A stretch of 64,000 nt of DNA from Clostridia bacterium (GTDB lineage: Bacteria > Bacillota > Clostridia > Oscillospirales > CAG-272), in the NCBI GenBank assembly GCA_017464805.1, contig JAFTYE010000008.1, forward strand, positions 90,554 through 154,553. The letters run 5' to 3'. Positions 45,731-53,793 of this stretch are shown piece after piece. Positions within the stretch are counted from its first letter, which is position 1, and every line of letters starts with the position of its first letter. Below the pieces are notes generated by a model. It did no database searches. It was given only the letters and a program-made list of their open reading frames with translations, and was not told where the DNA came from. The translations under genes were made by a program, and so were the position numbers.

Positions 45731-45755
45731 ATCCCCCGCGCCATACGCGGGGGAT
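45731..45755 (-). terminator. Terminator of the DGGETP-repeat lipoprotein gene
   Basis: ATCCCCCGCG and CGCGGGGGAT form a 10-bp stem with a 5-base loop, followed on the minus strand by TTTTCTCC, 8 bases after the stop at 45763. Confidence 0.8.
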
Positions 45756-45762
45756 TGCCGTA

Positions 45763-47613
45763 TCACGAACAGTAATAATAGAAGTTGAAATCTTCCTTGA
45801 AGAGGTCTGCGTTTTTCGCAGGATCCGTCACCTCCGCATACACGGGAAGGCCGGTATCCCAATCCTCATAATACCATCCGTCGGTCTTGTCAAAGTGCAG
45901 GGCGGTCAGCTCCTCGCAACCGTAAAAGGCACTCGCGCCGATGACGGTGACGTTTTTCGGAATCGTGATGCTCTCTATGGAACAGGAGCGGAATGCACCC
46001 TCGCCGATCTTACGCAATCCCTGCGGCAACACGATGCTTCTCAGGCTCTCACACACACCAAAGGCATCGTTGCCTATCTCGATCACACTATGTGGAATTT
46101 GAACATCTGCAAGCTTGATACATCCGGAAAACGTTCCTTCACGGATACAGGTCAGCGCGGCGTGGATCTTAACCTCCCGCAATCCCTCGCACATGGAAAA
46201 GGCAAATTCACCTACACTTTGAACGGAGGCGGGGAGCTCCACGCGATCAAGCGCCTTGCACAACTCAAAGGCGGAGTAACCGATGCTCGTAACACCATCA
46301 TGGAAGGTCACGCTTTTCAGATCCGCAAGGCCGTAGAAGGAAAGCGGCTTGATCTCGGTGACGGAGGAGGGGATCACAAGATCCGTTACCAAACTCCCGT
46401 TCACGTACAGCTTTTCCGAATACCAAAGCGGATTGCTATCCCTGTTGAATTCCGCAAAGGAGATGCCGCACCACCAGGCAAGATCCTCAACGTACACGCC
46501 CGTAAGGGAAAAGCACCCCTCAAAGGCGTTCTTTCCGATCTCGCGTATCTGACAGGTGGCAGGGAACACGAGTGTGGTCATGCTCTTGCGATAATAAAAG
46601 GCGTTCTCCGCGATGCTCACGACGGGCAGGTTCTGATAGGTTGACGGAATAATCACCACGGCCTCACTACCCAGATACCGTTTGATCGTGTAGCCCTCAC
46701 CCTCACGCTCAAAATAGAATTTCGACGCATCCGCCTCGGGGAGTGCCCCTTGATGACCGCAAACGGCGCAACGGTTGAGCGCATCCGTTACGTGGTTGCC
46801 CTCATCCTTCCGCGCGGTACAGTTATCGCGGATGCAAAGGCGGTAATGCTGCCGCTCGTCACGCGTCCATTCCGTATCAAATTGGTGTCCCCTTGCGGGA
46901 AGAGGGGGGTATGCCTGACACCGCCGGCAGTAGGAGGTCGTATCGTAGCCGCCCAGCTCACAGGTAGGGCCGAGCGCAGGATTGGGAGCGGCATTCTCTA
47001 CCCAATCGTGCCCGAGGGCCGTTTTTTTCACGTACGTGGTATAACGGCATCCGTCTCTTTTACAGGAAACGTAAGCATCCCAGCCGTCTGTAAGACAGGT
47101 GGGTTCCTTCGCTTCATGCTGCTCCTCATCGTGTCCGAGGGGATCCGTGTCACGCTCTTCCCGCTCCGAGCAGGAGCAGACACGCTCCTCCGTTCCGCCT
47201 GCATCGCAGGTGGCGGCGCGAACGGTGGTCCACTCGCCAAACACGTGAACATGCGGTGGTTCCTCCACAGGGGGCTGAGGAGGTTCGCTTTCGTCGGGAG
47301 TTTCTCCGCCGTCGGGGGTCTCGCCGCCATCGGGAGTTTCTCCGCCGTCGGGGGTCTCACCGCCATCGGGAGTTTCTCCGCCGTCGGGGGTCTCGCCGCC
47401 GTCGGGGGTCTCGCCGCCGTCGGGGGTTTCACCGCCGTCGGGGGTTTCACCGCCGTCGGGGGTCTCGCCGCCATCGGGAGTTTCTCCACCGTCGGGGGTT
47501 TCGCCGCCGCCGGGAGTTTCGCCACCGTCGGGAGGCGTTTGCGGCGGCGTGCATGCCGCAAGAAGCGACAGACACAAAAGGAGTGCCAATACCGTTATCA
47601 GAATTCTTTTCAT
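45763..47613 (-). CDS. Leucine-rich-repeat (BspA-type) surface lipoprotein with a DGGETP repeat stalk
   Basis: The 616-residue protein has a lipoprotein signal (LLLCLSLLAAC, Cys at about residue 21), so it is anchored to the membrane outer face. A proline-rich stalk of 14 hexapeptides (DGGETP, one GGGETP) follows, then about 170 residues of Cys- and His-rich sections with repeated ATC...R.C motifs, then LRR_5 repeats to the end (for example FYGLADLKSVTFHDGVTSIG). BspA-like repeats are adhesive in other species. I chose ATG 47613 after AAAGGTGG; the longer frame lacks a signal near its start. It lies 34 bases after the DUF3267 gene. Confidence 0.9.
   Translation of the reverse strand: MKRILITVLALLLCLSLLAACTPPQTPPDGGETPGGGETPDGGETPDGGETPDGGETPDGGETPDGGETPDGGETPDGGETPDGGETPDGGETPDGGETPDGGETPDESEPPQPPVEEPPHVHVFGEWTTVRAATCDAGGTEERVCSCSEREERDTDPLGHDEEQHEAKEPTCLTDGWDAYVSCKRDGCRYTTYVKKTALGHDWVENAAPNPALGPTCELGGYDTTSYCRRCQAYPPLPARGHQFDTEWTRDERQHYRLCIRDNCTARKDEGNHVTDALNRCAVCGHQGALPEADASKFYFEREGEGYTIKRYLGSEAVVIIPSTYQNLPVVSIAENAFYYRKSMTTLVFPATCQIREIGKNAFEGCFSLTGVYVEDLAWWCGISFAEFNRDSNPLWYSEKLYVNGSLVTDLVIPSSVTEIKPLSFYGLADLKSVTFHDGVTSIGYSAFELCKALDRVELPASVQSVGEFAFSMCEGLREVKIHAALTCIREGTFSGCIKLADVQIPHSVIEIGNDAFGVCESLRSIVLPQGLRKIGEGAFRSCSIESITIPKNVTVIGASAFYGCEELTALHFDKTDGWYYEDWDTGLPVYAEVTDPAKNADLFKEDFNFYYYCS
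47293..47526 (-). repeat. 18-bp tandem repeat encoding DGGETP hexapeptides
   Basis: Thirteen contiguous 18-bp units such as GTCGGGGGTCTCGCCGCC run without interruption (plus-strand reading). Units vary at a few silent sites (GTC/ATC, CTC/TTC). The repeat number can change in frame by slippage or recombination. Confidence 0.95.
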
Positions 47614-47647
47614 ATTATCCACCTTTCTGTCGGGCTCGTTCGCTTCG

Positions 47648-48229
47648 TTATTCTTCCCTTGCATAGACCGTCATGGATACACCAACGTCGCGGACAAGGA
47701 TGCTTTTCGGCAGACGCAGGAATTTTGCCGTGACGTAAAGATCCCCTGCCGCGCCCGATAGGTTAGTGATCTGCACAAGGCACACGACCCAGAACCAGGA
47801 TGCGGGCAGAGTGGCACAGAGCACGCCGAGCACAATACCCCACAAAACAACGGGGGCAAGGGCAATGGCAATATAAGGCCATTTGCCGAAGTAGCAGTCG
47901 CTTCCCGCGAAGGCGTACAGGCCCGTGAAGCCGTATTTGACCCTTGGGCAGCCAAAAAGCTTCATCGTCACGCCGTGCACCAGCTCGTGCAAAACGATGT
48001 AAGCGACCGAAGCAACGGCGAGAACGCCAAAGCGCGCAAGATAGGGCAAAAATCCGTGTGACAGATCAAACAGAGAAAGAATGGAAATATGGAAATGCCC
48101 CAGTACCGCAAGCAAAACGGCGATCACGGCGGCAGAGACGTTCACAAGGACGGCAAGCTTTTTGTTTTTCTGTAAATCTACCGACAGGATCTCGCGGTAG
48201 CCTGTCGGCAGCTCGGTGCTGATCTTCAC
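47648..48229 (-). CDS. DUF3267 family membrane protein, putative zinc metalloprotease
   Basis: The 193-residue protein has four or five membrane helices and a central HELVHG zinc-protease motif near residue 81, with LFGCPRVKYGFTG after it, as in DUF3267 proteins. Function is unproven. It uses GTG 48229 as start: GGGAGG lies 7 bases upstream and overlaps the last codons of galT, so translation is coupled to galT. The LRR lipoprotein gene follows. Confidence 0.85.
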   Translation of the reverse strand: MKISTELPTGYREILSVDLQKNKKLAVLVNVSAAVIAVLLAVLGHFHISILSLFDLSHGFLPYLARFGVLAVASVAYIVLHELVHGVTMKLFGCPRVKYGFTGLYAFAGSDCYFGKWPYIAIALAPVVLWGIVLGVLCATLPASWFWVVCLVQITNLSGAAGDLYVTAKFLRLPKSILVRDVGVSMTVYAREE

Positions 48230-48232
48230 GGT

Positions 48233-49735
48233 TTACCTCCCATTATTGACAAAGGCAACAAAGCGGAGAAAGGCTTCCCTACCTTCATCGGTACATTTGT
48301 AGACGCCCGCGTCCTCTAAGACGTGGGTAAAGGTCACGCCGATCTCCTTTTTGAGGATATCGCGGACGTTCTCGGCGGTAAAGGTATAGTTGTCGCGGAA
48401 GGATTCAAACCACGCCTTGTGCTTCTCAATCGACGGCAGAGTGGCAAAATCCGTACCGGCAAGGATGGCCTCGGCCATGTCCTCGATCTCGCCTTTGAGT
48501 CGGGCGGGCAGGACGGCAAGACCCATGACCTCGATCAGGCCGATGTTCTCTTTTTTAATGTTGTGGTATTCGGCGTGGGGATGATACAGACCAAGGGGGT
48601 GCTCTGCGGTGGTGATATTGTTGCGAAGCACGAGGTCAAGCTCGAATTTGCCGTCACGGGTACGGGCGATGGGAGTGACGGTGTTGTGTGGCTCGCCGTC
48701 CGTTTCGGCGTAGATAAAGGCCGCTTCGTCGGTGTAGGCACGCCATGCAACAAGGATCTTGTCGGCCAATTCGACCAGTCGCTCCTTGTCCGTACCCGAG
48801 AGGCGGATGACTGACATCGGCCAACGGACGATGCCCGCTTCGATATCCTCGTATCCGCGGAAGGTGAGCATTTTTTCGTAGGGGGCACGGGCCATGGCGA
48901 AGGTGTAACGGCCGCCCTGCATGTGGTCGTGCGATAGAATGGAGCCGCCGACGATGGGCAAATCGGCATTGGAGCCGATGAAGTAGTGCGGGAACTGCTC
49001 AACAAAGCCAAGGAGCTTGGCGAAGGAGGAACGGTCGATCTTCATGGGCGTGTGCTCGCCCGACAGGGCGATGCAGTGCTCGTTATAGTAGACGTAGGGG
49101 GAGTATTGCAGATACCAGTCCGCGCCCGCCATTTTGAAGGGAATCTGACGCAGATTGCCGCGCGCGGGGTGGCGCAGATTACCGACGAAGCCCTCGTTTT
49201 CGTGGCAGAGCAGGCACTTCGGGTAGTCGCTTTGGGGCAGAAGCTTGGCGGCGGCGATGGCCTTGGGATCCTTTTCGGGCTTGGAGAGGTTGACGGTGAT
49301 GTCGATCACACCGTACTCGCTCGGTGCTGTCCATTTCATATCCTTTTTGACGCGGTAGGTACGGATGTAATCCGAGGCGCGGCACAGGTGATAGAAATAA
49401 TCGGTGGCCGCCTCGGGGCTTTCCTGATACAAGGCGTAAAAGCGCGAGATCACCTCGCTCGGACGGGGGGTAAAGATACTCATGACCGCGGTGTCGAACA
49501 GGTCGCGGTAGCCGACGCTGTTTTCCGCAATCAAGTCGTTCTCGGCGGCAAAGTCCAGGATGGCGGCGAGAATGTCCTCAAGGGGTGCATCCTCGCATTC
49601 GGTTGGCTCGTAGACGGCAAGGCCGAGTTTGTCAAGAAGGCAGTTGACCGCCCACGCGCGATCCTCTTCCCCGACAAGGCCTTCTCTCAAGGCATAATTT
49701 ACCAGTTGGGTGATGCTCTGATTGATCTTTTCCAT
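48233..49735 (-). CDS. galT: UDP-glucose-hexose-1-phosphate uridylyltransferase, class II
   Basis: GalT exchanges UMP between UDP-glucose and galactose-1-phosphate in the Leloir pathway. The 500-residue length is that of the Gram-positive class II enzyme. Motifs include CLLCHENEGFVGN near residue 173, QYSPYVYYNEHCIALSGEH near 210, the HDHMQGG active-site segment near 268 and PHAEYHNIKKENIGLIEVMG near 390. It has a consensus promoter at 49769-49797. galK and galE are not next to it. Confidence 0.95.
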   Translation of the reverse strand: MEKINQSITQLVNYALREGLVGEEDRAWAVNCLLDKLGLAVYEPTECEDAPLEDILAAILDFAAENDLIAENSVGYRDLFDTAVMSIFTPRPSEVISRFYALYQESPEAATDYFYHLCRASDYIRTYRVKKDMKWTAPSEYGVIDITVNLSKPEKDPKAIAAAKLLPQSDYPKCLLCHENEGFVGNLRHPARGNLRQIPFKMAGADWYLQYSPYVYYNEHCIALSGEHTPMKIDRSSFAKLLGFVEQFPHYFIGSNADLPIVGGSILSHDHMQGGRYTFAMARAPYEKMLTFRGYEDIEAGIVRWPMSVIRLSGTDKERLVELADKILVAWRAYTDEAAFIYAETDGEPHNTVTPIARTRDGKFELDLVLRNNITTAEHPLGLYHPHAEYHNIKKENIGLIEVMGLAVLPARLKGEIEDMAEAILAGTDFATLPSIEKHKAWFESFRDNYTFTAENVRDILKKEIGVTFTHVLEDAGVYKCTDEGREAFLRFVAFVNNGR

Positions 49736-49768
49736 GCGTCAAATTCCTCTTTTGTTGTTTATACGACT

Positions 49769-49797
49769 ATTATAACACTCCATGTGCACAAAGTCAA
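49769..49797 (-). promoter_or_regulatory. Promoter of galT
   Basis: TTGACT (49792-49797) and TATAAT (49769-49774) on the minus strand are 17 bp apart, about 35 bp before the galT start. Confidence 0.85.
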
Positions 49798-49809
49798 AGG
49801 GGAAATACA

Positions 49810-49839
49810 AAAAACAGAGCGTTTTCACGCTCTGTTTTT
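49810..49839 (-). terminator. Terminator of the FAD oxidoreductase gene
   Basis: A 12-bp perfect stem (ACAGAGCG and CGCTCTGT core) with A/T flanks and a 6-base loop lies 6 bases after the stop at 49845. Confidence 0.9.
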
Positions 49840-49844
49840 GAAGA

Positions 49845-51116
49845 TCAGCCAACGAATGCGCCTACTGCGACCAAACGGGCACGGAGCTTGTCGGTGTCGA
49901 CGTCGGCAATACACACACCGTCCTCACGGGCGATGGCGGCCGCCATGCCCGCTGCCTCCCCCATGCAGGAACAGATAGGCATGATACGAATAGCGGCCTG
50001 CGCCTCATGTGTGGAGCCGACGGAGCGACCGGCTACCGCCATGTTATCGAGGTCACGCGGAAGCAGACTGCGATACGGGATGGTGTACCAAAAGCCCTCG
50101 GGGAACCAGTGGTGGCTTGTGCCCGTGCCGTCGGGCGAGTGGATATCCATATCGTAATTCCCTGCCGCGATGGCGTCGGGGAATTTGGTGCCGGCAATCA
50201 GATCCTCGGCCGTCAGGATATGGCGGGCATCGATCATACGGCTCTCGCGCACGCCAATCTCGGCGGCGGTAAAGAGCAGATCGGCATTCCGGAACGCCTC
50301 GAAATTGTCACGCAGAAAATGGAACATCTCCACTACCTGCTCTCTTGCCATCATCTCGGCGCGGGAGCGGTCAAAGGGATTGGTGGGATCAAGCTTCACG
50401 ATACGGGTGGTGTTGAAATGCAGCACACCGGGGATGCGCGTGTGGAAGATCAGCACGTCCTCACGCGGATTTTTGAGCTTTCCCTCCGCTTGGAGTTTCC
50501 GGTATACAGGATCGATCCGACCGCGCGTTTTGTCATACAGCTCAACATCCACGTTCCCAAGGCGGAAGCACAAGGTCATCGGCTGGCAGAGGTTATCCCC
50601 CTCACGGCCGACGTGATAGAGGCTACCCGCCAGATCGATGGCGATCGCGTCGCCCGTGGCGTCGATATAACTGTCGGCGGTGAAGGTCAGGTTGCCGCCC
50701 ACGGTGGCAAAGGTAACGCTTTTGATGAGCCGCCCCTCTCTCTCCACCCCGCACAGCTTGGCATGGAAGAGGACGGTCACGCCCGCTTCTTGCATCTTGC
50801 GGTCGAAGATGACCTTCATCGTTTCCTCGTGGAAACTCGTTCCTTTTCCCGTGTAGCCATAGACTTCGTCGTTTTCAAGAGCCTCGTGGATCTCGCGGAA
50901 AATGCCTGCACAAAGCTCCACGCGCTTTTGCTCGCCGTTCGCCTCCACATAGGTGGCGTATTTCATGTACGGATTGACAAGGGCGACATTTGCCGCACCA
51001 CCGAGCGCGCCGCTTGCCTCGCAAAGCAGAACGGAAACACCCTGCCGTGCCGCCGATAGTGCCGCGGAGCAGCCTGCCTGTCCGCCGCCGATCACAATCA
51101 GATCAAAATGTTGCAT
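49845..51116 (-). CDS. FAD-dependent oxidoreductase (FAD_oxidored family)
   Basis: The 423-residue protein has the N-terminal FAD-binding GGGQAGCSAALSAARQG motif near residue 11, then ALGGAANVALVNPYMK, the central SYIDATGDAIAIDLAG segment and a C-terminal RSLLPRDLDNMAVAGRSVG and RIMPICSCMGEAAGMAAA stretch, as in PF12831 proteins. Substrate is unknown; members occur in anaerobe carbohydrate loci. I start it at ATG 51116 after GGGGAAAG; the longer frame lacks a ribosome site. Confidence 0.9.
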   Translation of the reverse strand: MQHFDLIVIGGGQAGCSAALSAARQGVSVLLCEASGALGGAANVALVNPYMKYATYVEANGEQKRVELCAGIFREIHEALENDEVYGYTGKGTSFHEETMKVIFDRKMQEAGVTVLFHAKLCGVEREGRLIKSVTFATVGGNLTFTADSYIDATGDAIAIDLAGSLYHVGREGDNLCQPMTLCFRLGNVDVELYDKTRGRIDPVYRKLQAEGKLKNPREDVLIFHTRIPGVLHFNTTRIVKLDPTNPFDRSRAEMMAREQVVEMFHFLRDNFEAFRNADLLFTAAEIGVRESRMIDARHILTAEDLIAGTKFPDAIAAGNYDMDIHSPDGTGTSHHWFPEGFWYTIPYRSLLPRDLDNMAVAGRSVGSTHEAQAAIRIMPICSCMGEAAGMAAAIAREDGVCIADVDTDKLRARLVAVGAFVG

Positions 51117-51254
51117 GATGTTCTTTCCCCTTTTTGCCCGAGGGCATATCCTTCCATTTTTATTATAAGAAAATTCCTGTACGAATTGCGACACATATTT
51201 TGCTCAAAACTTGTAGGATTTTGACCTTTCCGACGGGTGTAAATTTAATTTTTC

Positions 51255-51283
51255 CTAACACTGCCGTCCCATTGTGCTATAAT
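51255..51283 (+). promoter_or_regulatory. Promoter of the structured RNA
   Basis: CTAACA (51255-51260) and a perfect TATAAT (51278-51283) are 17 bp apart. The expected start of transcription is around 51290, at the foot of the closing stem. Confidence 0.65.
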
Positions 51284-51287
51284 GGCG

Positions 51288-51442
51288 TTGCGACACAAGT
51301 GAATAGCTTTACTCCCAGAGGGTGTTTTTGAATAAAAAAATACACGCCCTGTTTTTCGAACCCCCTTGGGAGGCTTGAAACTTGTGTCGCAGTAATACGG
51401 GTTGTGTGTTTTTGGTGCGCGGCCACGGCTGCGCACTTTTTT
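51288..51442 (+). ncRNA. Unassigned structured RNA or leader with long closing stem and terminator
   Basis: A 12-bp perfect inverted repeat, TGCGACACAAGT (51289-51300) and ACTTGTGTCGCA (51380-51391), encloses an inner stem CTCCCA/TGGGAG and a hairpin GTGTTTTT...AAAAATACAC. A terminator follows at 51415-51442. With a promoter just upstream the transcript would be about 155 nt. A ribosome site for the next gene lies right after the T run, so it could be a cis-acting leader of that gene or a free RNA. I could not match it to 6S, T-box, SRP or a known riboswitch. A mobile inverted-repeat element is an alternative. Confidence 0.6.
51415..51442 (+). terminator. Terminator of the structured RNA
   Basis: GTGCGC and GCGCAC (extended by G-C pairs) form a stem followed by TTTTTT, 12 bases before the next ribosome site. 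Confidence 0.85.
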
Positions 51443-51464
51443 ATTTTATTTTTAGGAGGCTTTT

Positions 51465-51764
51465 ATGTTCAACCACATCGCATTGAAAATCAAAACGGTG
51501 GCAGAGGTCACAGCTTGGATCGGCATCATTCTCTCTTGTTTTTTTGGCTTTACCCAAATGTATAACGATGACGATCTGATCCTGACCGGCCTGATAACCA
51601 TCGCCCTCGGCTCTCTTCTCTCTTGGCTCGCCAGCTTTGTTTTGTACGGCTTTGGGCAGTTAATCGAGAATACGGATATATTGAGAAAGCACCTTTGTGA
51701 GTCGCAGGAAAAGGCGGAAAGCAAGAACGGCGTCGCTTCCAATTTTTCAAGTGCCAACGAATAA
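51465..51764 (+). CDS. Small two-helix membrane protein, unknown function
   Basis: The 99-residue protein has two hydrophobic segments (VTAWIGIILSCFFGF and LITIALGSLLSWLASFVLYG) and a charged C-terminal tail (RKHLCESQEKAESKN). An AGGAGG site 6 bases before ATG 51465 makes translation likely. It resembles small unassigned Clostridia membrane proteins. It lies directly after the terminator of the structured RNA at 51288-51442 and may be controlled by read-through. Convergent with the ABC exporter genes. Confidence 0.75.
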   Translation: MFNHIALKIKTVAEVTAWIGIILSCFFGFTQMYNDDDLILTGLITIALGSLLSWLASFVLYGFGQLIENTDILRKHLCESQEKAESKNGVASNFSSANE

Positions 51765-51801
51765 AATCACTCTGCGGCGTGGCAGAGTCGACAAAATGCA
51801 A

Positions 51802-51829
51802 AAAAGGGAGAACCGCGGTTCTCCCTTTT
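51802..51829. terminator. Bidirectional terminator
   Basis: A 13-bp palindromic stem (AAAAGGGAGAACC and its complement) is followed on either strand by A/T runs, between a plus gene ending at 51764 and a minus gene ending at 51835. Confidence 0.9.
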
Positions 51830-51834
51830 GTTTT

Positions 51835-53793
51835 TTATTCAAGCTCAAAGGCGCCTGTGTAAAGCTGATAATATTTGCCCTTTTCGGCGATCAGCTTCTC
51901 ATGGCTGCCGCGCTCGATGATGCGGCCGTTTTCCAGCACCATGATCACGTCCGAATTGCGGACGGTGGAGAGGCGGTGCGCGATGACGAACACCGTGCGT
52001 CCCTTCATCAGGCTGTCCATGCCGCGCTGTACGATCTCCTCGGTCCTGGTGTCGATGGAGGAGGTGGCCTCGTCTAAGATCATCACGGGCGGGTCTGCCA
52101 CGGCGGCGCGCGCAATGGAGATCAGCTGACGTTGCCCCTGCGAGAGGTTGGAGCCGCCTGCGGTGAGAGGGGTATCGTAGCCCTGCGGCAAGCGCGTGAT
52201 GAAGTCATGCGCGTTTGCCAGCTTGGCGGCAGCGATGCACTCCTCGTCGGTCGCGTCCAGCTTGCCGTAGCGGATGTTATCCATGACCGTACCCGTGAAC
52301 AGGTTGGTGTCCTGGAGCACCACGCCGAGCGAGCGGCGCAGATCTGCCTTTTTGATCTTGTTGATGTTGATACCGTCGTAGCGAATCTTGCCGTCGGCGA
52401 TATCGTAGAATCGATTGATGAGGTTGGTGATGGTGGTCTTACCCGCGCCGGTCGCGCCGACGAAGGCAACCTTTTGCCCCGGCTCGGCATACAGGGTGAC
52501 ATCGTGCAAGACGATCTTTTCGGGCACGTAGCCGAAGTCTACCTCGGTCAGGCGCACGTCGCCTGCCAGTTTGGTGTAGGTGACGGTGCCGTCGGCGTTG
52601 TGGGGGTGCTTCCACGCCCATTTGCCGGTACGCTCCTCGCACTCGGTCAGGCTACCGTCCGCCTCCTCGCGCACATTGACGAGCGTCACGTAGCCGTCGT
52701 CGGTCTCGGGTTCCTCATCCATGACCTCAAAAATGCGCTCCGCGCCTGCAAGGGCCATGACCACGAAGTTGACCTGCTGGGAAACCTGGCTGACATTCTG
52801 CACGAACTGCCGCGTCATACCGAGGAAGGTGACCACGATGGTAATCATCGGCATGGAGATGCCGAAGGCGGCGGCAAGGGATACGTTGGGAACATTGTAG
52901 AGGATCAAAAGCGAGCCAACAAAGGCCACCAGCACGTAGAAGATATTGCCGATGTTGCCCATGATGGGCATGAGAGTGTTGGCGAAGATATTGGCGCGGG
53001 TCGCATCCTCGCAGAGTTGATCGTTGAGACGATCAAAGTCGCGGCGAGAGGCTTCCTCATGACAGAAGACCTTCACGACCTTCTGGCCATTCATCATCTC
53101 CTCGATGAAGCCCTCTTCACGGCCAAGCGACTTCTGCTGACGCACGAAGTACTTGGCGGAATTGCCGCCGACGAACTTGGTGACAAAGAACATCAGGGCC
53201 ACCGCACAAAGCACGACAAGGAACATCCACACGCTGAAATACAGCATGATAAAGACGAGTGCCACCAGCGTGATGCCCGCCATCAGACAGGCAGGGATGG
53301 ACTGGGACACCAGCTGACGGATGGTGTCAATGTCGTTGGTGTAGTGGGACATGATATCACCGCGGCTGTGCGTATCGAAGTATCGGATGGGCAGGCTCTG
53401 CATGCTGTCAAACAGACGGCGGCGGAGCTTATTGAGGAAGCCCTGCGTAACGATCGCACCGAGACGGTGGTACAGGAAGGTGGCCACAAGGCCGACGAGG
53501 TAGATCACCGCCATGACGACAAGCGAATGCAGCACGGAGGGGGCAAGCGAGGCGTAAGCCTCGGCGGCAGGGGTGCCGCTCTTGACCATCTCAATGCCCT
53601 CGGTGATGAAGGATGCGATGGTCTGCACGTAGACGGCGGGGGCTACCCCGACCACCGACGCGATGATGATGCAGGCAAAAATGATGAGAACCTGCGGCTT
53701 GTAATACGTGAGGAGCAGACGGATAAGGCGCGCGATCGTGCCCTTGGCATTCTTGGCCTTTGCGCCGTTTCCTCTTAAGCGCGGTGCTGCCAT
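51835..53793 (-). CDS. ABC exporter half-transporter, consensus ATP site (heterodimer partner)
   Basis: The 652-residue protein has a six-helix exporter domain (residues about 25-330) and an ATPase with Walker A GATGAGKTT near 442, signature LSQGQRQLIS, Walker B VMILDEATSSID with the catalytic Glu, and switch His in VIAHRLSTV. It pairs with the next gene upstream, whose Walker B has Asp instead of Glu, as in heterodimeric multidrug exporters of the BmrCD/TM287-288 type. The two genes overlap by one base. Confidence 0.93.
   Translation of the reverse strand: MAAPRLRGNGAKAKNAKGTIARLIRLLLTYYKPQVLIIFACIIIASVVGVAPAVYVQTIASFITEGIEMVKSGTPAAEAYASLAPSVLHSLVVMAVIYLVGLVATFLYHRLGAIVTQGFLNKLRRRLFDSMQSLPIRYFDTHSRGDIMSHYTNDIDTIRQLVSQSIPACLMAGITLVALVFIMLYFSVWMFLVVLCAVALMFFVTKFVGGNSAKYFVRQQKSLGREEGFIEEMMNGQKVVKVFCHEEASRRDFDRLNDQLCEDATRANIFANTLMPIMGNIGNIFYVLVAFVGSLLILYNVPNVSLAAAFGISMPMITIVVTFLGMTRQFVQNVSQVSQQVNFVVMALAGAERIFEVMDEEPETDDGYVTLVNVREEADGSLTECEERTGKWAWKHPHNADGTVTYTKLAGDVRLTEVDFGYVPEKIVLHDVTLYAEPGQKVAFVGATGAGKTTITNLINRFYDIADGKIRYDGININKIKKADLRRSLGVVLQDTNLFTGTVMDNIRYGKLDATDEECIAAAKLANAHDFITRLPQGYDTPLTAGGSNLSQGQRQLISIARAAVADPPVMILDEATSSIDTRTEEIVQRGMDSLMKGRTVFVIAHRLSTVRNSDVIMVLENGRIIERGSHEKLIAEKGKYYQLYTGAFELE

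Larger units (their letters stand above)
51117..51464. other. Intergenic region holding two promoters and a structured RNA
   Basis: No protein gene is visible. The left part holds a TATAAT box for the oxidoreductase gene on the minus strand near 51162-51167. TTGCGACACA occurs at 51186-51195 and 51288-51297. The right part carries the RNA described at 51288-51442. Confidence 0.6.

Noticed and set aside
47293-47526. CRISPR array
   Set aside because: The units are contiguous without spacers and lie inside a coding frame.
46750-47733. Plus-strand frame with repeated AVGGLAAIGSF
   Set aside because: It is the antisense of the DGGETP tandem repeat; repeats give long open frames on both strands.
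51288-51391. 6S RNA
   Set aside because: The enclosed part is only about 104 nt and the central bubble expected of 6S is not clear, so I kept it as unassigned.
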